Below are positions 59,937-64,000 of a DNA stretch of 64,000 nt, piece by piece. Origin of the DNA: Polytrichum commune. Taxonomy: Eukaryota; Streptophyta; Polytrichopsida; Polytrichales; Polytrichaceae. Numbering within the stretch: position 1 is the stretch's first letter; the number at the start of each line of letters is the position of its first letter. The stretch is taken from NCBI GenBank assembly GCA_950295325.1, contig OX485808.1, positions 33,069,180-33,133,179 of the forward strand. The letters are read 5' to 3'. Both the position numbers and the translations under genes were made by a program. A model generated the notes under the pieces. It did not search any database. It saw nothing but the letters and a program-made list of their open reading frames with translations, and had not been told where the DNA came from.

Positions 59937-61633
59937 CTGTCAGCTCGCGTAAGCCACCGGTTGATCCTTCCCCTTTTCCCCCGTTGTGAGCCCAAAAACA
60001 GTGCTCACATTTGTTGTTAGCCTTTTAAGTTGTTGGAATCTAGACTTTGAATTTTCATCAATAATTATAAAACATAAACAGAGTGTAACCTTTGAGCTTA
60101 CATTAGAATTAAGTTAGAAGCTAAAAAAGTAGTGCTCATTGGTTTAGGAATTGTTGGGGATTAATAGGAAGTGGTTAGGGGTTTTGGGAGTTGAGTTGGG
60201 CCACAAGCTGGGGTTGTTGGCCTAGTAAGGTTTATTAATGTTCATTTAAGGCTTGGCCACTAGTTATTTTGGGAGTAGGGAGTCAACTGTCCGAATTAGG
60301 AACCCTCGGGATTAGCATTAGGAGAGGTCCTCAGTACCCTAGTTTTTTGAGGACCTTAGGAACCAAGCGGAGGGGATGAGGTCGTCTTCAGGGGTAGAGA
60401 ACACACACAGAAGAGTTGGTTTCTCCTCTCTCTGGGGGGATTGTTGCGGCTGATGGTGAGGCCGCTGGCCTGAGTTGCGGCTGCGGCATGGAAACGAGGA
60501 GATTCTGGCGGTTGAGTGAGCGGAGCTGGATGGAGTTGGTGTGAAGGTGAACCAACGAGGAAGGACCGAGGATGCCTGTCAGGTTAGGCTAATTGCAACC
60601 CATCTACGCTGGGAGGTGAAGGACAAGCTCCGAGCCTAAAGGGTGTAATGAGGAGAGAGTGGACATCGAGGATCCGGGGTTAGACATTTGGCTGGGGCAG
60701 GGATGCACAATATTGAAATGGGATTGGACAATGCAGCTAAAAAAGGTTGCCGAATTGAGTGTGAATCTGAATTGGCTGTGGTCGAATCTCCGCACCACAG
60801 AGGGGAGCACTCATGAAGGAAGAAGATGGTGGTCAGATTGATTGCACCGGTCACATTCGGAAGGGGAAGAGCAGGAATGTAGTGGGTTGAAGGATTTATG
60901 ACAATGGGCTTCGGATTGAGGAGCTGGGACAGTGCAATGCGTGGAAGAGGCAGCAACAACCGAGGGTTGTAGACTAGCAGGTGGGAATTCACGCCGCTGG
61001 AGAAACATCCGTTGTCAGCTGGGTCGGGCATTAGCACCCGGGTACTAGCAGGCGGTTACGAGTAACTGCCGCAGCAGGGTAGGAAAGCGGACTGAGTCCA
61101 GGGGCTTAAAGGTGACTCTGCATCAACTGGGAAGGGCTACTTGGGTCAACCGAGGCTGCTGGATATACCGAGAGAGTGTGCTTGTCGCGCACCTCTTCAT
61201 AAGGAGTGCCCAAAACACCATGGGCACAAGGGGGACCCCGGAGTGACACCCGGGACTTGTGGCGCCGTTGGTGAGAGGGCCCAAGTGATCCTAGTGTGGG
61301 TGAGGGCCCCGGGCGTTGGGAACGCCTCCCACCCACAAAGACTAGGAGGCATGAGGGTGAGGCCATGAGCTATGCGTAGCTCATGGCGTGGTGATTCTAG
61401 AATGCTCAAGATCACCTCAATCGGAGGTGTGAGCTAGGAGTTATGGCCATTTGAGTGGGGTGCTGTCCCGGGACAGCGCCCTGGTACAGCAGTGCCTGGG
61501 AGTGATTCACGGGACTGCCAAGGTTCAAACAGGCATAACTTCCTCAAGACTTGCCCAAATGGGGCAAGTGAGGAGTCCATCGGCATCTACGTGAAGCGTA
61601 GATGAAGATGAAGTGGTTGGTTGTTATGATCAG

Positions 61634-63081
61634 TGTGAGGTAAAGTAGGCAACCCCCTTGGTTTCCAAGCCAAAGGGTTGAGTCGTGCTTACTTTTCGTT
61701 CACAAATACATTTTATAAGATTCGAAAGTTTTTTTGAGAGAAAAGATAATAGTTAGCCTCTTAAGTATCTGATTAGTCCAACTTAAGCTTAGTTACCTTG
61801 GAATAGGCAACCTAGACCCTTTTAATGTAGCTAAACTACTAAAAATCAATGCAAAGAATACCAAATGCTAATAAAACTTCTAACTAATCAAAAAGGAATA
61901 TGAAGAAAGAAGAAATATATGAGCTGCCTCACGGAAACTCTCATAACTTTTGGACAGAGTTTTAGTTTTACGCAAGATTAGGATGCAAAGATAGATAACT
62001 TCAAGACCTACCTAGAAATATAAAACTTGTAGAAAATGGCCCAACCAGCTAACCAGGGTGAAGCTTCAAAGTCAGCAGTGTTACATCAGGAGCTGTCTCA
62101 CGGAAACACTTATAACTTCTAGACAGAATTTTAGATGTGAATGAAACTAATTTTGTTGGAAAGATAATTTTATTATCTATCTATGCATATAAAATAAATT
62201 GAAATCAGACTTATTGGTAAGACGTGGCAAGCCTCTAAAGTACGCTGTCCTATATGATTCAAGTTGCTAACTAATTTTCATTCTATATAAACTAAGGTTG
62301 CTTCACTAACAAGTAAAGAAGAGGTGAGGAATGTGAATGTCATACAAAGAGGAAAATACTAATAAAACTATAAGAGAATATTTTATTTGAAAGATAAAAA
62401 CACTTACTCCTTCTCAAGGAGTACAACCACTCCCCCTACTAACTACTAACTACTAACTACTAACTACTAATAGAAGTCGGGGACACCTAAGTTGGCGAGA
62501 TAGATAACTAAGCGTCGCGAAGGTTGAGGCTCTAAGGGCCCGAGACCGATGAAGTGGAATAGTGGTAATGCTTGATGGAGTTTCGACGCTTCTTAAATAA
62601 GTAGTCGAGGTAGACACTCCGTGGTATTCCGTCTTGCCACGTCTACCCTCACATTGGATCCGTTTAGGCTTTGTTGATCTTTCGCATTGGATCCGCTTAG
62701 ATCCATTTTGACTTAGTAGTGCCCAAAGACACTTGTCAACTTGGATCTTCTCTCGTCGAAGCGAATCGGCTTGGTCAAACGTGCATCCATCTAGTCCACG
62801 TTGTTTTGCTCCACTCCTTTAACCCGTTGTCGCGTAGTCACTTTGGATTTAGCCCTTAGCTAAGTCAATCTTAGCCTTATTAACCACTTAAATTTTGCCC
62901 TAGCTAAGTCAATCCTCACATAGTCCTATAATATTCCGTTGATGCTTGTCCTATTAGGATTTACTTACTAGGCTAGTTTCTAACTCCCAACTTACCTAAC
63001 CGACCTCTTATTTACTATCTAAAGTCTATTTACCACTAGTATTAGGTTAATTCGATAAAGAAATCAAAATAAACCTTCACA
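61634..63081. mobile_element. Solo LTR, family C (1448 bp)
   Basis: Starts TGTGAGGTAAAGTAGGCAAC, ends AACCTTCACA, with a perfect duplication ATCAG at 61629-61633 and 63082-63086; the empty site is visible in B1. Contains two diverged copies of an internal block (gcctcacggaaactctcataa at 61923 and tctcacggaaacacttataa at 62095). Orientation not settled. No coding sequence. Confidence 0.88.
62437..62471 (+). repeat. (CTAACTA)n microsatellite
   Basis: About five 7-bp units of ctaacta inside LTR C. It is not a telomere-type repeat (CCCTAAA). Confidence 0.9.
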
Positions 63082-64000
63082 ATCAGACATCATACAAGGA
63101 AGTTATGATGGTCTAAAGCTGCTGGGGGGTTCTAGGCCCAGCAGCTAAGGGAAAATGTCCACTTGGCCCCAACTCTTGGTAGAGAGACAAGAGGTTGGTT
63201 GACGGTGGGGTAGGGGCTCCGTGTAGAGTCCTAGAGGCTTATATGGGTGAGGTGGTGTGGCCTCACCCACCCGAGGCCGAACGGCACGGCCTCCATGGGC
63301 TTTGGCCCATTGTGAGGCCATAGTTGCTTAGTATGGTTCGGGTTGTTGTAGTGTTGCTCCGGCAATGCGATGATCAACATGGGATTGGACTTCCATGGAT
63401 GGAAGTCCACATCTAGGAATGGGTTACCGATTAAGGGGTGAGTCCCGAAAACAAAGTAAGAGGGTTGGTTCCCTCCTATGAGCTATATGGTCCGGGGTAG
63501 GAGGAGCTAACCATTAGCATGGCGGAATGCAAATGGTTAGCGCTCGTAACCTTTGCTAGAATTGAAAATTGGTAAGATTGTCAAGGGGGGCTAGCAAGGG
63601 TTGCGACAGTGTTAGCACCCGAATGGAAGGGAAGGGGGCTGGGTAAATACAGCCAGCAATTGGATGAGGGTAATGCACTTAAAGTTGAATTGCTGCAGTT
63701 GCTAGAGCTATCATTCACATGCGTGGATCAATCTATGGGAGGGGACTTAAGGAGTAAACAATGGGTTATTGAGTTGCTTCAATGTTATGAAGCTCATTGG
63801 TTAGCTTATTCAAGGTTAAAACTGTAGGTCTGTGAGTTCAACTTAGAGTGGGATGGCAGTTGAGCTACTCAATGTGATAGTGACCACTGGGTTATGGAGC
63901 ATTTATGAATGCTAAGAGCCCTGAGCTTTTTGAATAAAGATTGGTTTTGTTTTGGAATCATGTTGTGAAAGTTGGGGTTGCTAGGCCACAAGGGCCTGAG

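Larger units (their letters stand above)
61183..63608 (-). mobile_element. Solo LTR, family B (copy B2, inverted), carrying C
   Basis: Reverse complement of B1: left end TGTCGCGCACCTC, right end CTAGCAAGGGTTGCGACA, flanked by GTGCT (61178-61182) and GTGTT (63609-63613), a 5-bp duplication with one difference. About 973 bp net once C is removed. Confidence 0.9.
59985..64000 (+). mobile_element. Family A LTR (copy A3), carrying B2 and C, runs off the window
   Basis: Starts TGTGAGCCCAAAAACAGTGC at 59985, inside the Gypsy pol fossil, preceded by CCCGT, the presumed left target duplication. After B2 it resumes at 63614 and still shows LTR sequence at the window end (tttatgaatgctaagagcc, gaataaagattgg). 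Its right end is outside the window. Confidence 0.8.

Noticed and set aside
62437-62471. Telomere-like repeat
   Set aside because: The unit is CTAACTA, not CCCTAAA, and it is short and internal to LTR C.
677-64000. tRNA, rRNA or snRNA genes
   Set aside because: I looked for the usual T-loop and box patterns by eye and saw none that folds convincingly; a covariance-model search would be decisive.

Overview
The window looks like nuclear DNA of a land plant with a repeat-rich genome, most likely a moss or another early-diverging lineage. The main clue is one intact minus-strand gene (2240-9370) coding for a protein kinase joined to an NB-ARC domain and leucine-rich repeats. That kinase-NBS-LRR class is known chiefly from mosses such as Physcomitrella. 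Almost everything else is transposon-derived or unassigned AT-rich DNA. I saw no rRNA, tRNA or CRISPR array.

Region by region: 1-676 is the end of a long LTR. 1400-9500 holds the immune-receptor gene, whose LRR exon is built from about 24 near-identical 144-bp units, followed by a decayed tail of the same array. 9.8-16.6 kb is unassigned DNA made of diverged duplicated blocks. 17.0-26 kb has a dispersed element present twice (one copy split by a hAT transposon), four exact 525-bp tandem units (18375-20475) and a GC-rich promoter-like island (20.5-20.9 kb). 26.1-31.8 kb is an old minus-strand LINE with RNase H and a candidate nuclease module, itself carrying insertions. 32-46 kb has two more members of an 8-bp-TSD MITE family, a 1.28-kb foldback element with 9-bp TSD, a solo LTR with an internal minisatellite, a LINE fragment and one isolated coding-like exon. 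48.5-51.7 kb is bounded by a short inverted repeat and contains a pogo-like remnant, a gene fragment resembling the motif-I half of N4/N6 DNA methyltransferases, and four 212-bp tandem units.

From 51.75 kb to the window end, LTR elements are nested up to four deep. The layers can be peeled exactly because most insertions still have 5-bp target duplications: family D lies in B, B in A2, and A2 in an older family-A LTR next to Ty3/Gypsy pol remains; to the right, C lies in B2 and B2 in A3. Most LTRs here are solo, so recombination between LTRs has been frequent.

The only gene I would treat as probably functional is the receptor-like kinase-NLR. The methyltransferase-like gene and the exon at 45.0 kb are candidates or relics. 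Coordinates of transposons with target duplications are exact to the base as read; those of diverged repeats are approximate.
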